IMG/VR virus record: IMGVR_UViG_3300028829_003388
Coordinates: 3,484-61,480 of that record
Reading direction: 5' to 3' (one strand)
DNA length: 57,997 nucleotides
From: a virus
Shown: positions 8,366 through 17,383 of the stretch, in pieces
How positions within the stretch are numbered: position 1 is the first letter of the stretch
Layout: the number at the start of each line of letters is the position of its first letter
Translations under genes and position numbers: made by a program
Notes under the pieces: model-generated
Database searches by the model: none
What the model was told of the DNA's origin: nothing
Seen by the model: only the letters and a program-made list of their open reading frames with translations

Positions 8366-10120
8366 TTATTTACTATTACTAATTAGGTTAAGTATTTCTT
8401 CCATAACGTCACCCTTTCCTTCGTTATCTCCCATAACGGTCTCAAAAATATTTTTCTTTTTAGAAAGAATGTCATAAATAACACCCTCAATCGTATTCTC
8501 AAAAATTGGGTAATATACTGACACTGAAAATTTTTGACCGTATCGGTAAGCCCTGTCTTCTGCTTGTGAGTGGTCAGATGGGACAAAAGATAGGTCATTC
8601 ATTATAACCGCTTCAGCCTCAGTTAATGTTATACCGACACCTGCCGCCTTAAGGTTTCCGACAAAAACTTTAATTTTATCATTATTTTGAAATTCGTCGA
8701 CAGAATGTTGTCTTTGAGGTTTTGACATTTTACCGTCAAGCTTTACCGACACCTTCGGGAAAGCGTCGGTTAACTTATTAAGAGTGTCGGTAAAGTTTGT
8801 GAAGATAATAACTTTTTTACCCTGGTCTACGATGTTCTGTGCTAGTTCTATCGTATCTTTAATTTTTCCTTCAGCGATAACTTGACGAACTTTCATAAGT
8901 TTTGAAAACTGTATTGTTAGTGATGTAGACTCTTCAGATGAATTATACCAATCATAGTACTCACCCATAAGTTTTTCATAATCTCGTGACTTTAATTTTA
9001 GATAAACGGGGGTTATAATTTTTTCAGGCAAATCTAAAATATCCTCCTTCAACCTCCTCAAAACCTGAGGTTTTGTTCGGTCACGAAGTTCTTCAAGGTT
9101 TGACGCACCTGTGACATTCCATACTTTCTTAGGTCCAACACTAAACTGATAACCTGCACAGTATCTAATAGCATATGCCATCCAATTCTCTGCGACGGGT
9201 GAATCTACTAAATCTAAAAGATTGTAATAGTTCATGGGTCTTGAGGTCATTGGTGTTCCTGTTAACAACCATACATTCCCCACTTTTTTCGCAATGCTAT
9301 TTGCAATTTTTGTTCTATTAGCTTTTACGTTTTGTATGTAGTGTGCTTCGTCCATAACCACTAAATCAAATCCATAATTTAATATATCTGATTTATCGGG
9401 GTGTTTTGGGTCGTGGAAGTTTTTTAAAATATCGTAGTTGATAATCGTATATTCTGCGGGTTCCCACTTTTTACCTTCAATAATAGAAATACTTTTATCC
9501 GTATAATTTTCTATTTCTCTTTGCCAATTTATCTTTAAAGATGCAGGACAGATAATTAATGTTTTTTCCGCCCCGCTTTCTAATGATGCAATAACTGTAG
9601 ATGTAGTTTTACCCAAACCCATATCATCGGCAAGAATATATTTGTCATTACCAACAAGTTTTTCTATAGCCTCTTTCTGATGTGACAAAGGTGGTCGGTG
9701 AGAATACTTTTCATAGTCTATACTTACTTCTCTTTGTCTATTTTTTTGAAGGGCAACTTTAGGTAACCATATATCATTTAATTCTTGAGATTCAAATAGT
9801 TTACCCCATACATGGTACGACTTTTCTTTTTCAACCAGAAGTTTTTCAATATAAATCTTTTCAGGTTTTTTTGTCAAAAGTTTATCATCCATTAGTTTTT
9901 GACCAAAATAACTATCAAGTTCTACCCATCGTCTTGCAACTTTAGGTAAGGTATCTTTAAACTTTATGATATAATCGGCTTGTGCCCGAGTAAGTTTAAA
10001 ATGATTAAACTTTTTCATTTTACCCTGAAGTCTAAGGATGTAATTATTATACCCCTCATATTCTTCGAGAATACGAAGAGCCCTCACTTCGGGCAAGTTA
10101 TTTACACTTTTATTTTCCAA
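8366..10120 (-). CDS. SNF2-family DEAH helicase/ATPase (UvsW-like role)
   Basis: A 584-residue superfamily 2 ATPase of the SNF2 type. Residues 1-140 form an N-terminal region of unknown fold. The first RecA-like lobe has ADDMGLGKTT (K171), the DEAH box (D257-H260) and LTGTPM. The second lobe has IIFTNFT, KAAGVGITL and QAEDRAYRYGQ (motif VI arginines). These are the complete ATPase motifs, so it should be active. In T4-like phages such enzymes act in fork remodelling, branch migration and recombination, as UvsW does. It is divergently transcribed from the tail genes across 51 bases, and no clear TATTTAT element is oriented toward it, so it may be expressed earlier than the neighbouring structural genes. 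Confidence 0.93.
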   Translation of the reverse strand: MENKSVNNLPEVRALRILEEYEGYNNYILRLQGKMKKFNHFKLTRAQADYIIKFKDTLPKVARRWVELDSYFGQKLMDDKLLTKKPEKIYIEKLLVEKEKSYHVWGKLFESQELNDIWLPKVALQKNRQREVSIDYEKYSHRPPLSHQKEAIEKLVGNDKYILADDMGLGKTTSTVIASLESGAEKTLIICPASLKINWQREIENYTDKSISIIEGKKWEPAEYTIINYDILKNFHDPKHPDKSDILNYGFDLVVMDEAHYIQNVKANRTKIANSIAKKVGNVWLLTGTPMTSRPMNYYNLLDLVDSPVAENWMAYAIRYCAGYQFSVGPKKVWNVTGASNLEELRDRTKPQVLRRLKEDILDLPEKIITPVYLKLKSRDYEKLMGEYYDWYNSSEESTSLTIQFSKLMKVRQVIAEGKIKDTIELAQNIVDQGKKVIIFTNFTDTLNKLTDAFPKVSVKLDGKMSKPQRQHSVDEFQNNDKIKVFVGNLKAAGVGITLTEAEAVIMNDLSFVPSDHSQAEDRAYRYGQKFSVSVYYPIFENTIEGVIYDILSKKKNIFETVMGDNEGKGDVMEEILNLISNSK

Positions 10121-10159
10121 TTGGTACTTAAATACTACTAAATATAATATATTTCTGAA

Positions 10160-10166
10160 TATTTAT
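10160..10166 (+). promoter_or_regulatory. Late-promoter-like TATTTAT element
   Basis: GAATATTTATCAATA ends 5 bases before the ATG at 10172. If this works as a -10-type element, the mRNA would start at or very near the start codon, giving a leaderless message. Confidence 0.4.
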
Positions 10167-10171
10167 CAATA

Positions 10172-10687
10172 ATGACACAAAGAAAAGTACCGATTACGAG
10201 ACTAAATAAATTCTTCGGAGGTGAGGATTTTAATTTGGATATTGCTATGGGTCGTGAATGGCTTGAAGGTGATATGAATTTTACTTTGGTTTTATATAAG
10301 GTCGATAGACAGAAGACAAAAACCGATGATGTATATGGTGAAACCGTCGAGGACGGAATAAAATTTCATCCTCCTGTGGAGTTCCGTGGATATGTTCAGA
10401 TAGAACAACCCGAAAATCAAGACTATGGTCAGAGTCGCATGACACAAATGGAACCTGGTAATTTAAAGGTTGGTGTTTATCAAGACTCCTTAGACGAACT
10501 TGGTATTGACGTTGACTACGGTGATTATATAGGTTATTACGAAACTGAGTCTCGTGTTAGGTACTACACCGTTGTTAACGATGGACGTGTTGTTAGTGAT
10601 AATAGACATACTTATGGTGGGTACAAACCATTTTACAGAAGTATTACTGCGTCACCTGTAAACGATAATGAATTTAGAGGATTATGA
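10172..10687 (+). CDS. Probable neck/head-tail connector protein (gp14-like)
   Basis: A 171-residue protein opening the plus-strand tail block. It contains FHPPVEFRGYVQIEQPE, then GIDVDYGDYIGYYETESRVR and RYYTVVNDGRVVSDNRHTYGG, which look like a beta-barrel connector or adaptor. Its place between the gp13-like gene (opposite strand) and a gp15-like gene, followed by sheath, mirrors the T4 13-14-15-18 order, so a gp14-type neck role is plausible. This is positional inference with only weak sequence support. The stop codon overlaps the next start (ATGA at 10684), implying coupled translation. Confidence 0.5.
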   Translation: MTQRKVPITRLNKFFGGEDFNLDIAMGREWLEGDMNFTLVLYKVDRQKTKTDDVYGETVEDGIKFHPPVEFRGYVQIEQPENQDYGQSRMTQMEPGNLKVGVYQDSLDELGIDVDYGDYIGYYETESRVRYYTVVNDGRVVSDNRHTYGGYKPFYRSITASPVNDNEFRGL

Positions 10688-11145
10688 ATAGAAAACTTAT
10701 AAAGGAAATTAGTAAGATGAAATCCAAAATGGGTCTAATCAAAGAAGAGGTTAACGAAGAATTTTTGGGTCTTCGTGTTATGGTATACTATAATTTACAT
10801 AAAAAAACTTTTTCTGTAACATATAATGGTCGTGTTATATTGTATGCCGATTATGTAAAGCTTAGAAATGTTGAGTTTAGAGTGAGGGAGGGTGGTAAAG
10901 AAAAAGTAAGACAGGAAATGCGAAAAAATGTTCATGCGTTTGTAATAGGTGATTTGATTGATTATTGTGAATATCCTTGTGGTGATATGCCTCCCGAAAC
11001 TAACGACAAAGTTATTACATATAACCCATACAAGTATGATTCATTTGTAAATAAAGAAACAGAAGAACCTGTGTATAAGGCAAATGAGATTGATATGATT
11101 AACACAAAAAATAAAATTTTCCATATTAATGAAATTGTAGGGTAA
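10684..11145 (+). CDS. Unknown protein in the neck/tail block
   Basis: 153 residues with a basic N-terminus (MNRKLIKEISKMKSKMG), a strand-rich middle (RVMVYYNLHKKTFSVTYNGR) and a C-terminal NPYKYDSFVNKETEEPVYKA segment. Both ends overlap neighbours: ATGA with the gp14-like gene and TAATG with the gp15-like gene. It is therefore translated with structural proteins and probably helps assemble the neck or tail terminus. I do not recognise a family and see no enzyme motif. Confidence 0.7.
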   Translation: MNRKLIKEISKMKSKMGLIKEEVNEEFLGLRVMVYYNLHKKTFSVTYNGRVILYADYVKLRNVEFRVREGGKEKVRQEMRKNVHAFVIGDLIDYCEYPCGDMPPETNDKVITYNPYKYDSFVNKETEEPVYKANEIDMINTKNKIFHINEIVG

Positions 11146-12194
11146 TGGCATTTCCTAAAAAAATAAAAAACGATTTAAAAATTATACCCTCAAAAACTTT
11201 GATGGATAGAAGGAAAGAACTTCTTGAGTTTATTCAGGAGGATGGAACCTATTTACCTAAAAGTGTTTTACACGCCGATTTGGATAGGGGTATGTTAGAT
11301 TTTGTTCGTGACGATTTGGAGATGGTTGCTGATGGTAAAAAAGTTAACCCTATAGATATTATCACCACAACCCAAAACTGGTCGCAGTTCACTGAAACAT
11401 GGAGATTCCAAGATTTGGATAAGAATATAAAACCTCCTTTTGTTGCCACAGTAAGACAACCCGATGTAAAATATGGAACTAATCCATCATTACAATATAC
11501 GATACCTAACAGAAAACAATTTTATTATGCTAAGGTTCCAACGTGGGACGGTAATAATAAGGGAATGGATATATATAAAATTCCTCAACCTGTACCCGTG
11601 GATATTACATATAACGTAAAATTGTTTTGTACAAAGATGCGTCATCTAAACGAATTTAATAAAATTGTTTTACAAAAATTTTCATCAAGACAAGCATATA
11701 CTTTTGTAAAGGGACATTATATCCCGATTATTTTAAACAATGTTTCTGATGAGTCAGTATTAGATATTGAGAAAAGAAAATACTATATTCAAAATTATGA
11801 ATTCCTTATGATGGGATTTTTAATAGACGAAGAGGAGTTTGAGGTGTTTCCCGCAATTTCAAGAGAAATAAGTCTTTTTGAAACAGGTTCCACCGATAGA
11901 AAAAGAAAAGTGGCTAGTAGACATCCTAACCCTCAGAATTATGACTTTGATATCTTATTTAGAGAAGGTATAACGGGATTAAGTGAAACGTATAGATACA
12001 CTTTTGATATAAGTGTACTTAATACCGAAAATATTAATTCATATTCTGTGTATGTTAATGATGACTATTTGGGTGATGATTTATCTTTAATACAAATTAA
12101 CTCAAACGATAAAGTTAGGTTTGAGGTAATTAAATCTGACGACACAAAAGAGTCTATTATTAAAACGAAAAATAGAATTAATTTTAACGATTAA
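11145..12194 (+). CDS. Probable tail completion/sheath stabiliser (gp15-like)
   Basis: A 349-residue protein directly upstream of the sheath gene. The middle (VPVDITYNVKLFCTKMRHLN, then QKFSSRQAYTFVKGHYIPII and EKRKYYIQNYEFLMMGFLID) has the pattern of tail terminator or connector proteins, where a polynucleotide-free ring domain caps the tube. The C-terminal 90 residues resemble a small extra beta domain (TYRYTFDISVLNTENINSYS...). T4 gp15 is 272 residues, so this is longer. It starts by a TAATG overlap with the previous gene. It is the last plus-strand gene before the antisense RHH gene. Family assignment is moderate and depends mostly on order. Confidence 0.5.
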   Translation: MAFPKKIKNDLKIIPSKTLMDRRKELLEFIQEDGTYLPKSVLHADLDRGMLDFVRDDLEMVADGKKVNPIDIITTTQNWSQFTETWRFQDLDKNIKPPFVATVRQPDVKYGTNPSLQYTIPNRKQFYYAKVPTWDGNNKGMDIYKIPQPVPVDITYNVKLFCTKMRHLNEFNKIVLQKFSSRQAYTFVKGHYIPIILNNVSDESVLDIEKRKYYIQNYEFLMMGFLIDEEEFEVFPAISREISLFETGSTDRKRKVASRHPNPQNYDFDILFREGITGLSETYRYTFDISVLNTENINSYSVYVNDDYLGDDLSLIQINSNDKVRFEVIKSDDTKESIIKTKNRINFND

Positions 12195-12341
12195 TTATTC
12201 CCCATATAAGTCAGTTTCTTCTTTACAATTTTCTTCAATTAATTTTTCCACAAATTTATAGATTTTAAGTCCCTTCTTTTGGCAGTGCGACTTTAATAAG
12301 TTGTGGTGGTATTCAGATATCTTTAAATTCTTTATTTTCAT
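12195..12341 (-). CDS. Small ribbon-helix-helix-type DNA-binding protein
   Basis: A 48-residue minus-strand reading frame, MKIKNLKISEYHHNLLKSHC to EETDLYGE. It has the classic short RHH (Arc/CopG/MetJ) layout: a strand with alternating residues (KIKNLKIS), helix 1 (EYHHNLLKSHCQKKG) and helix 2 (KIYKFVEKLIEENC). RHH dimers bind operators with the strand pair, so this is probably a small transcriptional regulator. It is antisense between the gp15-like and sheath genes, directly abutting the stop of the former at 12194, and is the only gene in this 291-base interval. Its own upstream region contains a minus-strand TATTTAT element about 58 bases away. Confidence 0.7.
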   Translation of the reverse strand: MKIKNLKISEYHHNLLKSHCQKKGLKIYKFVEKLIEENCKEETDLYGE

Positions 12342-12399
12342 GTTGTTACAGTACTTTTTTAAAAGGCAGAAAAAAGGTAGAAAAAATAGCGCCTTACAA

Positions 12400-12406
12400 A
12401 TAAATA
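12400..12406 (-). promoter_or_regulatory. TATTTAT element upstream of the RHH gene
   Basis: On the minus strand the sequence reads CTATATTTATTTGTAAGG, 58 bases upstream of the RHH start. The longer spacing makes it less certain than the other copies. Confidence 0.3.
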
Positions 12407-12443
12407 TAGTGCCATTATAATTGTACTTTCGGTTTTTTTCTAA

Positions 12444-12450
12444 TATTTAT
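12444..12450 (+). promoter_or_regulatory. Late-promoter-like TATTTAT element for the sheath gene
   Basis: TAATATTTATGATAAAATAA lies 35 bases upstream of the sheath ATG, in the same orientation as other copies. Confidence 0.45.
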
Positions 12451-12485
12451 GATAAAATAAATTAAAAAAAGAAAACTATTTTAAC

Positions 12486-15400
12486 ATGGCAGACAAAGTA
12501 TTCGTATCTCCCGGTGTATATACATCAGAAAGAGATTTAAGTTTTGTAGCACAAAGTGTCGGTGTAACAACACTGGGTATTGTTGGTGAAACCTTATCGG
12601 GTCCAGCATTTGAACCTATTTTCATCAGTAATTTTGATGAGTTTACTTCGTATTTTGGTGGTACAAGTCCAACGAGATTTTTAAACACTCAAATACCTAA
12701 GTATGAAGCGGCTTATATAGCAAAGGCATACTTACAACAATCAAATCAATTATTTGTAACAAGGGTCCTTGGTTTATCAGGATATGATGCGGGTCCATCA
12801 TGGTCAATATCGGCAATTGGTAATGTTGATAAAACAACTGTAGGGGTTACAACTGCACCTGCAACCGCGTACTCAATTTCATTCTCAGGTACTTCAGGGA
12901 CAAGTACTAATACTGAGATTACCGATTATACAAATTTACCATCATCAATTAAAGACGTATTTACTCACCCATACACAACTTTTGCGGGTGGAGTATCTAC
13001 GTTAGAAGATAACTTTAAGTCTTTAGCTTACAGTAATATTGCACAACCATCTAATTCAGGTAAGACCGCATATGTGTTCGGTACAGTTAGTGGAAGTACA
13101 TATGATAGTATTACAGGTGCTTCGGGTACTTGGACTGGTACCACTAACGTATTTGGTGTTGATGGTATCACTACAGATGTTGCTGATTTAACTGCGTCTG
13201 AAAATGATTCTTGGTATTACGCTATGTTCCCATATGTAGGTAGTGACGTTTATAACGGTACTAGTTTTGGTTTAGCAATTACTGGTCTAACAAATACTTC
13301 AGGTAACGATTATACAGGTGAAGGTGTTGTTTATGTAACTAACTTTTCCGGTACACCAATAACGGACTACCATGAGATGGTAATTTCTACATTACGTTCA
13401 AGAGGTATAGCAACTTACAGTACTGATGACGGACCTGATTACCAAGTGACAGGTTTAACAGATGTTGTATTAAATACCTCAGGTACTTATTCAGGTGTAA
13501 CTAAAGACCCATTTAGTAAGTTCCAAATTTCAGGTGTTACTAAAGAGGCTGAAACATTCACATTTACAACATCATTAGATTTATCAGACGCAAACTTTAT
13601 TTCTAAAGTATTAGGTATGTCTAACTTTGGTAAGAATAGAGAAGAGGTTCCTTTGTTTATTGAAGAGCTTTACTATAACTTATTAAATACAGGATATCGA
13701 GAAGGTAAAATTAGGGGTTTAAATACTGAACTACTTAGTTTAGAGGGGGCAGCAACAGATGATGATAATACAGGTATCGGTTGGTACTTAGATAGATATC
13801 AAACCCCATCTACTCCTTTCGTAGTTTCAGAACTACGTGGTAATGAAGTGTTTAACCTATTTAAGTTTATCACAATTTCTGATGGTAATAATGCAAACAG
13901 AGAAATTAAAATATCTTTAGCTAATATTTCATTTAACAATTTAACTTTTGATATTATTGTTAGAGATTTTTATGATACTGACTCAGCACCTGTAGTACTT
14001 GAGAAGTTTACAAATTGTACTATGGACCCTAACTTAAACAGTTATGTTGGTAAGAAGGTTGGTACAGCTAACGGTGATTTTGAACTTAAGTCAAGATACA
14101 TTATGTTAGAATTAAACGAGGAAGCACCAATAGATGCATTACCTTGTGGATTTAGAGGATACCAAACGAGACAATATACAACATATAAATCACCTCATTT
14201 AATTTATAAAACAAAGTATGATGAGGCGGGTGAAGTTCTATATAACCCCCCATTTGGTACGGCTAACGGAGATAACTTAACAAGAAGTTCGGGAGATAAC
14301 CCAAGAAAAGTCTACTTAGGTGTCTCAAATACGGTCGGTATTGATTCTGACTTCGCATCATATAAAGGTAAACAAAACCCAACCGATTTAGAGAACGCTA
14401 CTGAGTCTTCACCATGGGCGGTACTAACGAAAGGTTTCCACATGGATTCAGGGGCTACTGTTGTTACAATTCCAGCGGCTTACACTACATCAGGTACTTC
14501 AGCGTTTGAGGTCGGTTCGGCAGAATTTAGAAGTGAGCCAGGTTCTACAAGTCCATACTACAGATTAAACTCACGTAAGTTTACATTAATTCCAACTGGT
14601 GGTTTTGACGGATGGGATATTTACAGAGAATACAGAACAAATGGTGATAGATTTATTTTAGGTAATAGTGGTTACTTAAAAGGGGCGGCACCTTCTATAC
14701 GATTCCCTAACGGTACGGGTTGGGGTGCGTTCAGAACTATCTCAGGTCCAGACAAACAAGACTGGGGTAATAGTGACTATTACGCATACCTATGGGGACA
14801 GTGGACATTTGTAAACCCTGAGGCGGTAAACATCAACGTGTTTACTACACCTGGTATTGACTATGTTAATAACTCTAATCTTGTTGAAAATGCGATTGAA
14901 ATGATTGAGACAGATAGAGCGGACTCTATTTACATTTGTACTACACCTGATTATCAGATGTTTACCAACACAACATCTGACTTCACAACAGATTTCATTT
15001 ACCCACAAGAGGCAACTGAAAACTTAGAAGATACAGGTATAGATTCAAACTACACCGCAACTTACTACCCATGGATTTTAACAAGAGATACTGTTAATAA
15101 CACACAAGTTTACTTACCACCAACTGCGGAGGTTACAAGAAACTTAGCGTTAACTGATAATATCGCTTTCCCATGGTTCGCATCGGCGGGTTACACGAGA
15201 GGTCTTGTTAACGGTATTAAGGCACGTAAGAAGTTAACTCAAGACGATAGAGACATTCTTTATAAAGGTAGAATTAACCCAATCGCGACCTTCTCAGATG
15301 TCGGTACCGTAATTTGGGGTAACAAAACCACACAAATTAAGGAATCTGCACTTGACAGAATTAATGTTAGAAGATTGTTATTACAAGCTCGTAAGTTAAT

Positions 15401-15665
15401 TTCGGCAGTTGCGGTTAGGTTGTTGTTTGAACAAAATGATGACCAAGTAAGACAAGAGTTCTTGGATTCAGTAAACCCAATCTTAGATGGTATCAGAAGA
15501 GATAGAGGTTTAATTGACTTTAGAGTTGTTGTTCAAAACACTCCTGAGGATTTAGACGCTAACCAATTAGTAGGTAAGATATATCTAAAACCAACAAGAG
15601 CACTTGAATTTATTGATATTGAATTCTTGATTACTCCAACAGGAGCATCTTTTGAGGATATCTGA
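12486..15665 (+). CDS. 18: Tail sheath protein (gp18-like)
   Basis: The contractile sheath subunit, which forms the outer tail and contracts during injection. The N-terminus VFVSPGVYTSERDLSFVAQS with a following GETLSGPAFEP is diagnostic of phage sheath proteins. The C-terminal ~200 residues (GINV-type RINVRRLLLQARKLISAVAV, FLDSVNPILDGIRRDRGLID, FDIEFLITPTG-like end) form the conserved sheath core. At 1059 residues it is far longer than T4 gp18 (659). The extra length lies in the middle, rich in Ser/Thr/Gly, and probably forms outward-facing domains on the tail. A strong UUCG hairpin follows the stop. A TATTTAT element precedes the start. Confidence 0.95.
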   Translation: MADKVFVSPGVYTSERDLSFVAQSVGVTTLGIVGETLSGPAFEPIFISNFDEFTSYFGGTSPTRFLNTQIPKYEAAYIAKAYLQQSNQLFVTRVLGLSGYDAGPSWSISAIGNVDKTTVGVTTAPATAYSISFSGTSGTSTNTEITDYTNLPSSIKDVFTHPYTTFAGGVSTLEDNFKSLAYSNIAQPSNSGKTAYVFGTVSGSTYDSITGASGTWTGTTNVFGVDGITTDVADLTASENDSWYYAMFPYVGSDVYNGTSFGLAITGLTNTSGNDYTGEGVVYVTNFSGTPITDYHEMVISTLRSRGIATYSTDDGPDYQVTGLTDVVLNTSGTYSGVTKDPFSKFQISGVTKEAETFTFTTSLDLSDANFISKVLGMSNFGKNREEVPLFIEELYYNLLNTGYREGKIRGLNTELLSLEGAATDDDNTGIGWYLDRYQTPSTPFVVSELRGNEVFNLFKFITISDGNNANREIKISLANISFNNLTFDIIVRDFYDTDSAPVVLEKFTNCTMDPNLNSYVGKKVGTANGDFELKSRYIMLELNEEAPIDALPCGFRGYQTRQYTTYKSPHLIYKTKYDEAGEVLYNPPFGTANGDNLTRSSGDNPRKVYLGVSNTVGIDSDFASYKGKQNPTDLENATESSPWAVLTKGFHMDSGATVVTIPAAYTTSGTSAFEVGSAEFRSEPGSTSPYYRLNSRKFTLIPTGGFDGWDIYREYRTNGDRFILGNSGYLKGAAPSIRFPNGTGWGAFRTISGPDKQDWGNSDYYAYLWGQWTFVNPEAVNINVFTTPGIDYVNNSNLVENAIEMIETDRADSIYICTTPDYQMFTNTTSDFTTDFIYPQEATENLEDTGIDSNYTATYYPWILTRDTVNNTQVYLPPTAEVTRNLALTDNIAFPWFASAGYTRGLVNGIKARKKLTQDDRDILYKGRINPIATFSDVGTVIWGNKTTQIKESALDRINVRRLLLQARKLISAVAVRLLFEQNDDQVRQEFLDSVNPILDGIRRDRGLIDFRVVVQNTPEDLDANQLVGKIYLKPTRALEFIDIEFLITPTGASFEDI

Positions 15666-15674
15666 TAATTATAT

Positions 15675-15702
15675 AATGGGGGATACTTCGGTGTCCCCCA
15701 TT
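15675..15702 (+). terminator. 12-bp stem with C(UUCG)G tetraloop after the sheath gene
   Basis: AATGGGGGATAC and GTGTCCCCCATT pair over 12 bp (one G-T wobble) around a TTCG loop closed by C-G, an exceptionally stable form. Only TTTATC follows rather than a long T tract, so it may terminate, pause or protect the sheath mRNA 3' end. Confidence 0.7.
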
Positions 15703-15741
15703 TATCAATTTATATTTAAACGTTTAAAAAAAAATAATAAT

Positions 15742-15879
15742 ATGGAATTCAAAAAGAAAAACCTAAGAGAGTCTTTAGAAATGAAGAGTAACGGTGTTAA
15801 GACTTATTCTGAAAAACCACAGAATATAATTATGACTGAGTCTCAATTAGAAAGATTAATAGAGAAGTTAAATAAGTAA
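15742..15879 (+). CDS. Small unknown protein between sheath and HAD genes
   Basis: 45 residues, MEFKKKNLRESLEMKSNGVK to LERLIEKLNK. The ATG at 15742 was chosen because it follows the UUCG hairpin and an A-rich leader; a longer frame from 15652 would read through the hairpin and overlap the sheath stop. The protein is basic and helical, with a MTESQLERLIEKL segment that I have seen in other small phage proteins, but I cannot assign a function. It lies 5 bases before the HAD gene and is probably co-translated with it. Confidence 0.6.
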   Translation: MEFKKKNLRESLEMKSNGVKTYSEKPQNIIMTESQLERLIEKLNK

Positions 15880-15884
15880 TTTTT

Positions 15885-16739
15885 ATGAGTCTAAAAACAA
15901 TAATAAAAAAAAATCTAAACGATTTATTCTTTATTAAGGAGGGTATTGAGGAAGGTCAACCTGATTTAAAGTATTATGCTTTTGACTGGGATGACAACAT
16001 TGTTATTATGCCAACTCAAATAATGTTAAGTACTGAAGAAGGTTACGAGGTAGGTATGTCTACCGAGGACTTTGCTGAATACCGACAAAGAATAGGACAG
16101 GAACCTTTTGATTATAAAGGTGAAATTATTGTTGGTTATGCCGAAGACCCTTATAGAAATTTTGGTGTTAGTGGTGATAAAAAGTTCATTGTTGATTCAC
16201 TTTTAGCAGAACCTGGTCCTTCATGGAGTGATTTTGTGGAATGTATAAACGGTGGTTCTATTTTTGCCATCATCACAGCAAGGGGTCATACACCGTCAGT
16301 TTTAAGAGAGTCAATATACAATATGATTGTGACTAACCATAATGGTATTAACGCTCAGACTCTAATAAATAATCTAAAAGAGTATCGTGATTTATCGGGA
16401 GAGGTTATGAAAGATGACCAACTATTAATTAAAGAGTATTTGGACATGTGTAAATACCATCCTGTAACTTACGGTGAGGGGTCCGCTTCTAACCCTGAAG
16501 AAGGTAAAATAAAAGCATTAAGAGAATTTATTAACTATGTTAAGTATCAAAGTCAAAAACTAGGTAAAAAAGTATCATTTACTAATGATGTAACTAACAA
16601 TTTTGTACCTCAGATTGGTTTTTCTGATGACGACCCAGGTAATATTGAATCAATAAAATCATTTTTAGATAAAGAATATGAAGATGAAAGTCCAGTTAAA
16701 ACTTATTTAACAAAAGGAGGAGAAAAGAAAGAAGTATAA
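15885..16739 (+). CDS. HAD-superfamily phosphatase-like protein
   Basis: 284 residues with HAD-type motifs in order. Motif I is FDWDDNIV (nucleophile D34, second Asp D36), motif II ITARGH (T131), a candidate motif III Lys near residue 206 (EEGKIKAL), and motif IV GFSDDDPGNIESIK (D248-D250, N253). These are the residues needed for phosphoryl transfer through an aspartyl-phosphate intermediate, so the enzyme looks active. The motif I Thr/Val position is replaced (DWDDN), as in several acid-phosphatase-like branches. The substrate is unknown: nucleotide, sugar phosphate or polynucleotide end are all possible. It is unusual to find it between sheath and tube genes. A C-terminal charged tail (KGGEKKEV) may be a tether. 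Confidence 0.75.
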   Translation: MSLKTIIKKNLNDLFFIKEGIEEGQPDLKYYAFDWDDNIVIMPTQIMLSTEEGYEVGMSTEDFAEYRQRIGQEPFDYKGEIIVGYAEDPYRNFGVSGDKKFIVDSLLAEPGPSWSDFVECINGGSIFAIITARGHTPSVLRESIYNMIVTNHNGINAQTLINNLKEYRDLSGEVMKDDQLLIKEYLDMCKYHPVTYGEGSASNPEEGKIKALREFINYVKYQSQKLGKKVSFTNDVTNNFVPQIGFSDDDPGNIESIKSFLDKEYEDESPVKTYLTKGGEKKEV

Positions 16740-16818
16740 TATTCTTTAATTTTTAACTTCTAGTTAGAGATTTTACTACGAAAAAAGTAAAAGTAAAGAG
16801 AAAAAAGTTTTTAGCTGA

Positions 16819-16826
16819 TATTTATA
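16819..16826 (+). promoter_or_regulatory. Late-promoter-like TATTTATA element for the tube gene
   Basis: GATATTTATAATTAAATAA lies 34 bases before the tail tube ATG, inside a 121-base interval that holds no other gene and is otherwise purine-rich. Confidence 0.5.
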
Positions 16827-16860
16827 ATTAAATAAACAAGAAATTTAAAACCAAAATACT

Positions 16861-17349
16861 ATGGCTGATTTATTAATGAAAATGCCCGTACCGTATGAAC
16901 CAAAAAGGAAAAATAGATTTATCCTTAGTTTTCCTTCTTCATTAGGTATAAATTCGTGGTACGTTGAGTCTACTTCAAGACCAAACGTACAGATAAACGC
17001 AACAGAGATTCCGTTCTTAAACACCTCAACATATGTTGCAGGTAGATTTACGTGGAATACGATTAACGTAACGTTTAGAGACCCAATCGGACCTTCAGCT
17101 TCACAAGCACTTATGGAGTGGGTTAGATTAACTGCAGAATCAGTAACAGGTCGTATGGGTTACGCGGCAGGATATAAAAAAGACCTTGACCTTGAAATGT
17201 TAGACCCAACAGGAGTTGCGGTTGAAAAGTGGATTTTACAGGGTACTTTCTTAACTGATGTTAACTTTGATAGTTTAGGATATAGTGATGATGCGTTGGC
17301 AACAATTACAGCAACATTACGTCCTGATAGATGTATTTTGGTTTACTAA
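16861..17349 (+). CDS. 19: Tail tube protein (gp19-like)
   Basis: 162 residues, the same size as T4 gp19 (163). The pattern NRFILSFPSSLGINSWYVES, then FTWNTINVTFRDPIGPSASQ and ALMEWVR, and the closing strand ATITATLRPDRCIL, is typical of the tube subunit that stacks as hexamers to make the inner tail channel. It has its own candidate promoter and is followed by a good terminator, consistent with strong separate expression of an abundant protein. Position before the chaperone and tape measure genes fits tail gene order. Confidence 0.92.
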   Translation: MADLLMKMPVPYEPKRKNRFILSFPSSLGINSWYVESTSRPNVQINATEIPFLNTSTYVAGRFTWNTINVTFRDPIGPSASQALMEWVRLTAESVTGRMGYAAGYKKDLDLEMLDPTGVAVEKWILQGTFLTDVNFDSLGYSDDALATITATLRPDRCILVY

Positions 17350-17383
17350 TACTATTGATAAAAAATCATTAAGTTATATATTT

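Noticed and set aside
15652-15741. A start at 15652 for the 45-aa gene.
   Set aside because: This would read through the stable UUCG hairpin and overlap the sheath stop; the ATG at 15742 after an A-rich leader is more natural.
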